Below, in pieces: positions 27,801 through 34,158 of a stretch of 34,158 bases of DNA. Position 1 is the first letter of the stretch. Each line of letters opens with the position of its first letter. The stretch is from Thioalkalivibrio sp. HK1 (GTDB taxonomy: Bacteria; Pseudomonadota; Gammaproteobacteria; HK1). The notes beneath the pieces are model-generated. The model was given only the letters and a program-made list of their open reading frames with translations, was not told the origin of the DNA and made no database searches. Position numbers and translations under genes: made by a program. The stretch lies in contig JFBG01000063.1 in NCBI GenBank assembly GCA_000583135.1, positions 1-34,158 of the forward strand, in the 5' to 3' direction.

Positions 27801-30800
27801 CGGTCGCAGTGACCGTCACGACCGCGGAGATGTTGCCGTAGTCGGCGCCCGAAGCGGAAAGAGAGACGTCCGCGCTATCGTTGACGCCGTCGTTGTCATC
27901 GGCGGCGCTCACCGTGACCGTCTGCGGGGTATTCCAGTTCGAGGGCGTGAAGGTCACGCTCGCCGGAGAGATCGTGATATCGGTACTCCCGCTCTTGGTG
28001 ACGTCGACCTCTACATTCCCACCGCTCGGCTGCGTTTTCAGGCTGAAGGTGAAGTCCTTGGAATTCCCCTCGGTCAGCCCCAAGGTCGATGCGACGTTCA
28101 ATCCCAGGTCATCGTCGTCGCTCACATCGACATTGACGGTTCCGCTGCCGCTGAAATATTCCTGGCTCGAATCGGCAAGCACGATACTTGCGGTGTCATC
28201 GGCGCCATCGTCGTCATCGGCGGCGCTGACCGTGATGGTTTGGGGCGAATCCCAATTCGAGGCGGTGAAGGTGAGGCTGGTCGGAGAGAGGGTTACGTCT
28301 TGACTGCCGGTCTTCGAAGAGGAGATGGTCACGTTGCCGGTCGGCTTTGTGGTCAGCTTGACGTCGATGGTTTCGTCATCCCCCTCATCCATATCCAAGC
28401 TCGAAGGGTCGATGGACAACCCCGGGGTGTCGTTGTCGGTGACATTGGCATCGACTTCCCCTTCGACGCCATCGTAGTCGGCGCCCGAGGCGGAGAGATC
28501 GATGGTTGCGGTATCGTCGACGCCATCGGGATCTTCGGCGGCCCTCACGGTCACGGTCTGGGGCGTATTCCAGTTGGAATCCGAGAAGGTCAGATTTGCC
28601 GGGGATGAGGTCACGCTCACGCTACCGCTCTTGGTGACGGTGACGATGACATCGCCGCCGACCGGTTCCGAGGTCAATCTCACGGTGAAGTCTTTTTCGC
28701 CCCCCTCGGCGATCCCCAAGGTCGAGGCACTGGTATCGATTTCTTGAGAATCGTCGTCGCTCACATCGATACCGATACTGCCGGTGACATCGACATAGTC
28801 ACCCCCCGAAGCCGACAACGAGATATTGGCGACATCGTCGGCGGCATCATCGTCTTGGGCGGCGCTCACGCTGACATTTTGGGTCGATCCCCAGTTCGAG
28901 GGAGTGAAGGTCAAACTCGAGGGGGAGAAGGTGACGTCGTCGCTACCGGTCTTGGACAAGGTGACGCTCACATTGCCGCCGGTCGGGGCGGTGGTCAATT
29001 TCACGGTGAAGTCTTTGCTTTTCCCTTCTTGTTGCTGCAACTTCGATGGATTGACGGTCAATCCGGGCACATCGTTGTCGCTCACATCGACTTTTACATT
29101 GGTACCGGCGATGCTGACGTAATCGGCCCCCGATGCGCTCAAAGAGATGCTCGCGCTATCCTTGACGCCATCGTTGTCATCGGCGGCGCTGACCGTGACC
29201 GTCTGCGGCGTACTCCAGTTCGAAGCGCCGAAGGTCAGGCTCGCCGGGGAGAAGGAGACATCGTTGCTGCCGCTGCTCTTGGAAATGGTGACGGTGACGT
29301 TGCCGCCGGTCGGGGAGGCGGTCAGTTTGACGGTGAAGTCCTTGGTGCTCCCTTCGCTTAGCACCAAGGTCAATGAGCTGACGGTCAACCCCCGATCGTC
29401 GTTGTCGTTCACATCGATATCGACGCTGCCGGTGATGTTTGCGTAGTTGGCCCCCGAGGCGTTCAAAGAGAGGGTCGCGCTGTCATCGGCGGCGTCATCG
29501 TCTTGGGCGGCGCTCACCGTAACGCTTTGCACCGAGCCCCAGTTGGCGGGTGTAAAGGTCAGGCTCGAAGGAGAGATCGTTACATCAGGGCTGCCGCTCT
29601 TGGTGATGGCGACGGTAACATTCCCGCCGGTCGGGGCCGCGGTCAACTTGACGGTGAAATCATCATTCTCCCCTTCGCCCACATCCAAACTCGAGGAGTC
29701 GATGGTCAACCCCGGGGCGTCGTCGTCGGTCACATCGATGCGGATGCTGCCAGTGATATTGGCGTAGTCGGCGCCGGAGGCGGAAAGGGCGATGGTTGCG
29801 GTATCGTTGACTCCGTCGGAGTCGTCGGCGGCCCTCACCGTGACGCTCTGCGGTATATTCCAAGTCGAGTCGGTGAAACTCAGGCTCGAAGAAGAGATCG
29901 TCACATCATCGCTGCCGCTTTTGGTCAAAGAGACGGTTACGTTTCCGCCGCTCGGCTGCGAAATCAGTTTCACCGTGAATTCCTTGGTAGACCCCTCGGT
30001 CAATCCCAAGGTCGAGACGCTCGAAGACAATCCCTTGGCATCGAGGTCGATGATCGTCAGCGGCAGGCTCTTGGTGACGCTGCCGTAGTCGGCTCCCGAA
30101 GCGGTCAGCGAAACGGAAGTGCTTTCATTGGAGGCGTTGCTGTCCTTGACGGTGATCACCGTAACGCTTTGCGCCGTATCCCAGTTCGAATCCGTGAAGG
30201 TCAGGCTTGCAGGGGAAAAGGTCACGCTGGAATCGCCCGCCGTCAAATCGACGGTCACGTCTCCGCCGACCGGGGCTTTATCGAGCACTACGGTGAAACT
30301 CTCGCTTTCCCCTTCGGTGATCCTCAATATCGACGAGGGCGAGAGGGTCAATCCCGCTTGAATGGACGATGGCTCGGGGGTGGTGTCTTTGATCCTTATC
30401 TCCGCGATACGGGTTCCGGATCGCTGTTTATATGCACGCCATAGACTACCGGAGGTATCGGCCCCTCTCGGTGGGTTGTAGTAGGACACGAGGAAAGAGA
30501 TATTGCCGTTCTCATCGTCGCGATCATCGTCTTCGATGCCGGTGATCGTGACGGTTTGCGGTTGATTGTGGTTCGTGGAGTCGAAGTGCAGCACTCTGGG
30601 GGAGACCGACAGGATTCCGTCGGAGATCACGCTGTGATCTCTCCCGAGTTCATCCCTTGCGATATCGACCCGGGCCAGCGAGCGATTGCTCGAGGTATCG
30701 GTCAATTCGCCGCGCAATACCACGGTCAGCGTTTTGCTTTGCCCTTCCTCGATGATCAGATAATCGTCCTGTCCTTCCGAGATACCCAGTCCGTGCGAGT

Positions 30801-33711
30801 TTTCCACCGTGATCGGCAGCGAGGTGGTCAGTCCGTCGTAATCGGCTCCCGAGGCCGAAATATTCAGGGTCTTCCTCGATCCGCTGTTATCGACTTCGGG
30901 GCTTCGGACCTTGAAAGTCCGCAGCCTTTGCCAGTCGCCGGGAGTGAAGGAAAGGTTCGTAGGCTCCACTTTCAACCCCGTCAAACCGCTGGTGCTCAGG
31001 TTGACGCTGACATTGCCGGTGGGCTTGGTTCTCAGATGGATCCCGAGAACCTTGTATGAAAACTCGTCCATCACCAGATGGTCGATCAATTTTTGGGTGG
31101 TGCCGAAATTGGTGATATGGTAGATGGAGGAAAACTTGGGAATATCGTTATCTTCCGCACTGATAGCGACTCGATTGGTCTTCCCGTCGTAGACACCGTC
31201 CCCCGATGCGGTCAGGTCGATCGATAAGGTTTCCGTGATCCGATTATCGTCTTCGGCGATGCTCACCGTGACCCACTGAACTTGGTTCCAGTTCGATTCG
31301 GTGAAGGTCAGGCTCGAAGGAGAAACGCTGGCCAAGCTATCCGACGGGACAAGGTTCACCCTTACATTCCCGGTCGGCTCTGCGGCCAATTTCACGCTGA
31401 AATTCTCGCTCGTTCCCTCCTCGATATCCAATTCCGAGACGGAGGTGAGAATGGCTTTTTCGAGCACCGTTATTTTCAATCCATCGGTGTATTTGGCGGT
31501 GCCATAGTATTGACCGTAAAGCGAAAGTGTGTAGCTTGCACTGTCATCGACATCGTCATCGTCTTTCGTGGTGTTGATCGTGAGGGTCCGCGTCCTGTCC
31601 CATGTCTCGTGGGTAAAAGAAGTACTGTATGTGAACCCCGGGACCGTATTGAAAATCTTCACATCGTCGCTGCTATCGGCGCTCTTGATAAACTCGATTT
31701 TGACAGGGTGTACCGTTGCCCCCGGACTTGTACTGTGATAAGGCTTTTTTCCCAGCCGTACCGTGACATTCGCAGATTCCCCTTCCAGGATAGCCAGTTT
31801 CCGGGGCGAGAAAATCAGCGGGGGCGTATCATCGTTTTCGGTGATGGTGAGCTTGCTGAACTCGGCGGGAAAATCACTGAAGCGGCCCAAGAATTGGAAT
31901 TCGTGATCATCGTCATCGATATCGTAAAGCGCAAGATATGATAGAGTTTGAGGCGAATTCCAGTTTTGGGGTGTGAAATTCAAGATGTTATTACCATCGA
32001 GCGACGAAGTTATCTGTCCCGAATGTCCGCCGGGTGGAGATCTGATGTTGTTGATGTACGTCAGATTCTCCTCGGGCCTTGCAGACAGGCGTAGATTCAA
32101 AGTGATGAGATCGCCTTCTTTGACGGTGATATCGCCGGGGGGATCTCGAACGATACTGGGGATATCGTTATCCACCACGGAGATATCTCTGATGTCGGTG
32201 AAGTTATCGTAGTCGCTACCCTCTCCTACGATTGAAAGGGTCGATGCGTCCTTGGTTCGATCGCTATCTTCGGCGGCCGTCGCCGTGACGGTTTGCGGTG
32301 TATTCCAATTCGATGTCGTGAAGGAAAGTCTGTTCGGAGAGAACGTTACGTCGGAGTCTCTGCTCGGGGTCAAACTGATGGTCACATTCCCGGTCGGCTT
32401 GGTGGCCAAAGAGACCCTGTAAGTCAGCGTCGTTCCTTCCACGATCGAAAAGCTTCCTGCTTTGTCGCCATGGAGGTAATGGAAGTTCACATCTCTTTGG
32501 CCGTTGTCGGCTACGTTGATGGTGATGCTGTTCGTGACATTCTTGAAGTCCCCGCCGTTGGCGGAGAATGCGACCTCGGTCGTGCTCGAAAACGCATTTT
32601 CGTCGTCGGTAGCGAACACATCGAAGGTTTGATAAGTATCCCAGTTGTATTTCGAGAAGGTCAGGCTGGCCGGACGGAAGTATAACAGAGGGTTGCCATG
32701 CGGCATCGGCTTTACCGTTACATCCCCGCCGACCGGCTCTGCGTCCAATTTCACTTGGAGTTTCTTGTCTTTCCCGCCTTCGACGACCTCCAAGTTCGTC
32801 GAGGGGTTCAGGGTCAGCCCGTAGGTGTCGGCCTCGATGACTTTGAGCTTGACCGTGCCGATGACACCCTCATATTCACCGATGTCATCTTTATGCGAAG
32901 GATGTGGCACCGCTTCGAAAGTAATGGTGTGGGTGTCCGGGTAGGCGTCATCGTCCCTACGGAAAAGTTCCACAAAAGGTTTGCTATTATTCGGGTTGTT
33001 TACGAAATCATCGATGTTAATAGTTCCGTCCCAATTGATCCTGTCCGAAAAAATTCTTTTGTTCCCTTCCTTGGTTCCGTACCACCACACCAATCTCGGA
33101 CCACGTCCTGTTGATGGAGGTGTGGCCAATGAGATGTTAAATCTATAGAATGTCCAATTCCCTATTTCTTTTGTGGTTACAGTGGATGGAGGCGTAAAAA
33201 CTATGTAGCGAGAGGCAGAGGGGTCTGGCGAAAAAACCAAACCGGGAGTTTCATCATCTTTTACATTGACAAAATAATTTCGTTGCAAGAGCAGAAGACC
33301 TGCTGATTCCGTATCATTAAATGCCCACTCTATATAAAATCCGGAACGTTCATCTTTCCCATCGAGATCATCGGGAACGCTCAAAGTGATGTTCCAATAT
33401 TTTCGACCGATACTCGGAGTGGGGTTATTTACTAGCGAAGGCTTGGAAATTTCGAGCTCGGATGTAATACCGAAACCGATTTGGACACGGCGGAGTGGAT
33501 GATAAGTAATATATTCTAAATAATTTCCGTCAGCGGTATCATCAACATAAATGGTAAATGTCGAGGAAGAGCCCTCGTTCATTGTTAAGTTATTGGGATC
33601 GACCTCGTTTCCATCGGCGTCCAATAAACCGACTCTCTCAGCCAGGCTCGCTGCCGAAACCATGCTCGCAGGTATCAATGACAAAAAGACGAGGAAAACA
33701 AGTCGTTTCAT
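21847..33711 (-). CDS. Giant secreted Calx-beta-like repeat protein, 3954 aa
   Basis: Very large exported protein, probably a surface or matrix adhesin, without a named relative that I recognise. MKRLVFLVFLSLIPASMVSA is a Sec signal peptide with likely cleavage before ASLAERV. The annotated start is the ATG at 33711, since GGGAG lies nine bases upstream; an upstream in-frame start at 33738 would bury the signal peptide. About residues 25-3720 are some 31-33 beta-sandwich repeats of about 107 residues. The consensus has an EG near the start, then NVTVxLTKSGSxDVT, SPxSLTFTxSNW, TVTVSAAxDDDG, LxASGADY and a closing VxDND. They resemble Calx-beta and cadherin-like repeats, with acidic linkers suited to calcium. 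Repeats between residues 1226 and 3150 are the most uniform; those at both ends are diverged. The C-terminus (about 3727-3954) is a duplicated module with four cysteines per copy and a shared WxxxxLGC and LVNN. I see no type I secretion signal, LPXTG, membrane anchor or autotransporter barrel. Confidence 0.93.
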   Translation of the reverse strand: MKRLVFLVFLSLIPASMVSAASLAERVGLLDADGNEVDPNNLTMNEGSSSTFTIYVDDTADGNYLEYITYHPLRRVQIGFGITSELEISKPSLVNNPTPSIGRKYWNITLSVPDDLDGKDERSGFYIEWAFNDTESAGLLLLQRNYFVNVKDDETPGLVFSPDPSASRYIVFTPPSTVTTKEIGNWTFYRFNISLATPPSTGRGPRLVWWYGTKEGNKRIFSDRINWDGTINIDDFVNNPNNSKPFVELFRRDDDAYPDTHTITFEAVPHPSHKDDIGEYEGVIGTVKLKVIEADTYGLTLNPSTNLEVVEGGKDKKLQVKLDAEPVGGDVTVKPMPHGNPLLYFRPASLTFSKYNWDTYQTFDVFATDDENAFSSTTEVAFSANGGDFKNVTNSITINVADNGQRDVNFHYLHGDKAGSFSIVEGTTLTYRVSLATKPTGNVTISLTPSRDSDVTFSPNRLSFTTSNWNTPQTVTATAAEDSDRTKDASTLSIVGEGSDYDNFTDIRDISVVDNDIPSIVRDPPGDITVKEGDLITLNLRLSARPEENLTYINNIRSPPGGHSGQITSSLDGNNILNFTPQNWNSPQTLSYLALYDIDDDDHEFQFLGRFSDFPAEFSKLTITENDDTPPLIFSPRKLAILEGESANVTVRLGKKPYHSTSPGATVHPVKIEFIKSADSSDDVKIFNTVPGFTYSTSFTHETWDRTRTLTINTTKDDDDVDDSASYTLSLYGQYYGTAKYTDGLKITVLEKAILTSVSELDIEEGTSENFSVKLAAEPTGNVRVNLVPSDSLASVSPSSLTFTESNWNQVQWVTVSIAEDDNRITETLSIDLTASGDGVYDGKTNRVAISAEDNDIPKFSSIYHITNFGTTQKLIDHLVMDEFSYKVLGIHLRTKPTGNVSVNLSTSGLTGLKVEPTNLSFTPGDWQRLRTFKVRSPEVDNSGSRKTLNISASGADYDGLTTSLPITVENSHGLGISEGQDDYLIIEEGQSKTLTVVLRGELTDTSSNRSLARVDIARDELGRDHSVISDGILSVSPRVLHFDSTNHNQPQTVTITGIEDDDRDDENGNISFLVSYYNPPRGADTSGSLWRAYKQRSGTRIAEIRIKDTTPEPSSIQAGLTLSPSSILRITEGESESFTVVLDKAPVGGDVTVDLTAGDSSVTFSPASLTFTDSNWDTAQSVTVITVKDSNASNESTSVSLTASGADYGSVTKSLPLTIIDLDAKGLSSSVSTLGLTEGSTKEFTVKLISQPSGGNVTVSLTKSGSDDVTISSSSLSFTDSTWNIPQSVTVRAADDSDGVNDTATIALSASGADYANITGSIRIDVTDDDAPGLTIDSSSLDVGEGENDDFTVKLTAAPTGGNVTVAITKSGSPDVTISPSSLTFTPANWGSVQSVTVSAAQDDDAADDSATLSLNASGANYANITGSVDIDVNDNDDRGLTVSSLTLVLSEGSTKDFTVKLTASPTGGNVTVTISKSSGSNDVSFSPASLTFGASNWSTPQTVTVSAADDNDGVKDSASISLSASGADYVSIAGTNVKVDVSDNDVPGLTVNPSKLQQQEGKSKDFTVKLTTAPTGGNVSVTLSKTGSDDVTFSPSSLTFTPSNWGSTQNVSVSAAQDDDAADDVANISLSASGGDYVDVTGSIGIDVSDDDSQEIDTSASTLGIAEGGEKDFTVRLTSEPVGGDVIVTVTKSGSVSVTSSPANLTFSDSNWNTPQTVTVRAAEDPDGVDDTATIDLSASGADYDGVEGEVDANVTDNDTPGLSIDPSSLDMDEGDDETIDVKLTTKPTGNVTISSSKTGSQDVTLSPTSLTFTASNWDSPQTITVSAADDDDGADDTASIVLADSSQEYFSGSGTVNVDVSDDDDLGLNVASTLGLTEGNSKDFTFSLKTQPSGGNVEVDVTKSGSTDITISPASVTFTPSNWNTPQTVTVSAADDNDGVNDSADVSLSASGADYGNISAVVTVTATDNDTLGLTIDPSSLKVTEGSDGTVDIKLAAEPTGGNVTVDLTRSGSDDVTISPTSLTFTTSNWGSAQAVTIGADDDDDGADDTASIALTASGADYGNVTGTLGVEVDDDDDLGLTVSSSTLGLTEGKNKDFTVKLNTQPSGGDVSVDVTVSGSDDVTISPASLTFTTSNWNTPQTVTVSGASDDDGVDDSAEVSLSAKNADYGGISADVDVTVTDNDIPGLTVDPSSLTVEEGESETLGLSLTTEPTSIVTVDLTKSGSDGVTLSLNRLTFNTSNWGSAQNIDVSAASDDDGSDETANISISASGGDYGNVSATVKVKVDDDDPRGLNVSASTLGLTEAGDDKEFTFSLKTKPKGGDVTVNIIKSGSQDVTTSPASVIFTASNWNTPRTVTVSAAEDDDGVNDTANVSLAASGADYGSITVAVKIDVTDKDTPGLTINPSNLDVNEGEDGSFNVNLTTEPIGGTVTVGLTKSGSDDVSFTPSSLTFAASNWSSAQTVTVSAADDDDGIDDTANLSLTASGADYGEVTGKVQVKAVDDDERGLSVSASTLGLTEGGDKDLTLSLKTQPSGDVTITVTKSGSDDVTLSATSLTFTTSNWNTPQSVTVSAATDEDGVNDSASVSLAASGGDYGNITATVSVDVTDKDTPGLTVDPSELDVDEGDDESFNVSLTVKPTGGNVTVALTKSGSQDVTFSPTSLTFTPSNWNSSRAVTVSAAEDDDGADDSATVSLTAQGADYQSVTASVKVDVDDNDPRGLTIDQSTLGLTEGGAKNFSVALKTQPESGNVTVDLIVSGSKDVRVSPSSLIFTSSNWGAPRNVTVNAAEDDDAIKDTANISLAASGADYGGIAGVLKVDITDNDAPGLSIDPASTLEVAEGSTGQLQVSLTVQPSGGDVTVDLTKSGSDDVTLSPASLVFTASDWNSPRYVTVSAAEDDDGVADTASISLAASGADYQGITNNVSVQVIEKQTIELVIDPSIVGLTEGGDGTFTAKLGAQPTGGDVNVYLTKSGSPDVNLSSTHLTFTSSNWNTSQSVTVSADEDDDGVADAATVTLSASGADFNGVTGNVQIQVTDNDAPGLILSSISLPVGEGSAEDLEVQLAVRPSGDVSVSLTKSGSLDVSISPESLSFTPSNWDEAQIVRVSAAEDSDGHSESATLHLAASGADYEGITANVQVQVIENEAFGLNLRPSRVEVREGAESPFTVSLSAQPIWNVSVMIAAGDNPDVTLSPAKLSFTPSDWNRSKTVTVSAAEDDDSDADFTTISLTASGAEFDDITGTVQVTVIDNDAGDISTPQVTYDLILTPDSLDIDEGAGGTFNVRANAISTEEMVIALSAGGSTDVTFDTDPDTDGNQSTLILTPDNWNIDQTITVSAAHDDDAAPDRANASFLDTTGKAIITGRASITVIDDDTAGLTASPATLTIHETSSAIISVQPDTRPLGNVLLSFDNGDADIALSPPNLMFTPSNWRTTRNVTVSGVVDVDETDDDPADVVISASGGGYDGIDTRVSVMVNEADTDSIPEEAIPAFVIAGAPIAIDEGGRRNLHLKLRNRPTAEVTVTVASSGSGLTVDTDTWRQGDQNTMIFSPSNFNGTRVMSVFASEDENTVDENATLSLSAAGGNYEGLVASVSVAIDDNDSPALIISTPSFIDETRARFEVNLSITPSANVSVTLSLPSDIDGVTIDTDLDTPGNQRTLLFTPSNFETGQEVFVATGENFAGDSVTIDLLAAGGNYEGISDSVTVIMGEYTDLGDPRYWWPVKTLALAIPPPTVGDQAVVNIGCRQEGDCEVFLDCSTQEDGVSFRGGLPTPIGAWGIAGIDAQDIADITGASWTSGRLGCALHSQESISAQVWTRSGDGVLVNNSALVRSVNIEGVHLADIESIPGPGERDLSNIRIRCQAPYTKNCTMTTLVCFDDEGSGYAGSLGTIPRHAVKHLQTSELADIIGHRWEGATLGCEMRSDEPFTVQVLTRTGGGGALVNNNATGTLP
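24262..30036 (-). repeat. Array of 18 homogeneous repeats in nine alternating pairs
   Basis: This stretch encodes 1925 residues, 18 repeats of about 107. Two types alternate. Type B starts like RGLTVSASTLGLTEGG and usually has NWNTPQTVTV; type A starts like PGLTIDPSSLDVDEG and usually has NWGSAQ or a relative. The order from the N-terminal side is B-A nine times, so the true repeat unit is about 214 residues (about 640 bp). The last two pairs are less clean. Confidence 0.8.
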
Positions 33712-33724
33712 GGCAGTTCGCTCC

Positions 33725-33740
33725 CATTGTTCGGACAATG
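33725..33740 (-). promoter_or_regulatory. Inverted repeat beside the giant gene's ribosome-binding site
   Basis: CATTGT (33725-33730) and ACAATG (33735-33740) are complementary around a four-base centre. In the giant gene's mRNA this hairpin lies directly next to the GGGAG ribosome-binding site, so it could affect translation or be a protein-binding dyad. It is short and could be chance. Confidence 0.35.
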
Positions 33741-33823
33741 GCGAAGGTAATGAGAATGTCTCGCTCGGCGAATCAATCGATGAAAGTCGGCCGAGTTTTT
33801 TATCGATGGATCAAATCCCTGTC

Positions 33824-33847
33824 GGCACCGATCATCGTGTCGGTGCC
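33824..33847 (-). promoter_or_regulatory. 8-bp inverted repeat between small ORF and giant gene
   Basis: GGCACCGA (33824-33831) and TCGGTGCC (33840-33847) are perfectly complementary with an eight-base loop. The dyad sits eight bases after the stop of the small minus-strand frame and about 115 bases before the giant gene. There is no T run in either direction, so I read it as an intergenic stem-loop or operator, not as an intrinsic terminator. Confidence 0.5.
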
Positions 33848-33854
33848 AAAACCC

Positions 33855-34142
33855 TCATGCTTCGTTGCGGAATAAAGAGCGGTGAGCCCAAGATAGAACA
33901 TAGCCGACGATCGCCCCCGAAGGTGTCGAATCGGTCAAGGGCGATGCAATGCTTGGGTAGTCGGGAGTGAGTGATGGCCTACCTGTCCTTTCGAGCCCGA
34001 AATCCTCGAACCGGAATATCGAACCCGAAAGCCCCCGATCAGCGGGGTGTTTTGCCTGTTCGAGGCAAGATAAAAATCTACCCCCCCCCCCCCGCGGGAA
34101 AGGGCTTTCAATTTCGAAGAAATGGGTTGATTGTTTTTGCAT
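33855..34142 (-). CDS. Small open frame with strong RBS and poly-G run
   Basis: A 95-codon frame I do not recognise. Its support is the translation start: TAAGGAGG (34158-34151) lies eight bases before the ATG at 34142, a near-perfect Shine-Dalgarno arrangement, though it touches the window edge. The product begins MQKQSTHFFEIESPF, then has a run of Gly from 13 consecutive G's, and shows no domain, signal peptide or membrane segment. One more G would put a TAG stop directly after the glycines; one fewer shifts to another frame that ends within about 45 codons. It may be a leader peptide, a real gene corrupted by an error in the homopolymer, or chance. It reads toward the giant gene. Confidence 0.3.
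   Translation of the reverse strand: MQKQSTHFFEIESPFPRGGGGRFLSCLEQAKHPADRGLSGSIFRFEDFGLERTGRPSLTPDYPSIASPLTDSTPSGAIVGYVLSWAHRSLFRNEA
34081..34093. repeat. Homopolymer of 13 C's
   Basis: Thirteen C's in a row on the plus strand, the longest homopolymer in the window, about 370 bases upstream of the giant gene and inside the small open frame. Such tracts are prone to slippage in cells and to errors in sequencing. Confidence 0.9.
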
Positions 34143-34158
34143 CTCCAAAGCCTCCTTA

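Noticed and set aside
24820..30444. Several long plus-strand open frames (up to 373 codons) with repetitive, bacterial-looking sequence
   Set aside because: They are mirror images of the repeat protein on the other strand; their periodicity comes from the repeat DNA and they lack start signals of their own.
21847..33711. CRISPR-like array suggested by regular repeats
   Set aside because: The period is about 320 bp and in frame with a protein; there are no short direct repeats with unique spacers and no cas genes.
33763..33802. CTCGGC...GCCGAG followed by six T's as a plus-strand terminator
   Set aside because: The stem is six pairs with a loop of about twenty bases and there is no plus-strand gene before it.

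Overview
The window reads as a chromosomal segment of a gammaproteobacterium of fairly high G+C. The evidence is gene order plus protein motifs. A divergent rne (RNase E, running off the left edge) faces a rluC - sppA - maf(yceF) - yceD - rpmF - plsX - fabH - fabD - fabG - acpP - fabF - mltG - tmk - holB block, the classic gammaproteobacterial 23S-modification / ribosomal L32 / fatty-acid-synthesis cluster. I cannot name the genus. GATCG- and ATCGAT-type words are very common, especially between genes. All family names rest on reading motifs by eye; no search was run.

Layout. 1-2379: rne on the minus strand, with a complete catalytic half and an arginine-rich tail cut by the window edge. 2380-3602: a long gap between divergent genes with no gene I can support. 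3603-6486: rluC and a short-type SppA peptidase, separated by about 0.8 kb of empty, partly AT-rich DNA. 6618-7226: maf on the minus strand. 7449-17558: a dense plus-strand run that makes L32, the phospholipid precursor acyl-phosphate (PlsX) and the core type II fatty-acid synthase (FabH, FabD, FabG, ACP, FabF), followed by MltG, thymidylate kinase and DNA polymerase III delta prime. pabC, often found between fabF and mltG, is missing. The acyl carrier protein carries a repetitive 45-residue-class tail that normal ACPs lack.

17665-21513 is a second plus-strand unit: an 885-residue fusion of glycine-cleavage T protein (GcvT) with a divergent serine hydroxymethyltransferase (GlyA-like), then an ArsS-type radical SAM protein, ending at a strong intrinsic terminator. 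A second terminator, pointing the other way, closes the giant gene.

21847-33711 (minus) is a single 3954-residue secreted protein built almost wholly of about 31-33 Calx-beta-like beta-sandwich repeats. Its central 18 repeats alternate strictly between two types, and it ends in a duplicated four-cysteine module with no recognisable anchor. Its 5' end is clearly more AT-rich than the rest. Upstream, in the same direction, lie inverted repeats and a small open frame with a perfect Shine-Dalgarno sequence and a run of 13 G's (C's on the plus strand), which may be a slippage-prone switch or an assembly problem.

The most unusual items are the tailed ACP, the GcvT-GlyA fusion paired with ArsS, and the giant alternating-repeat protein with its possible poly-G leader.
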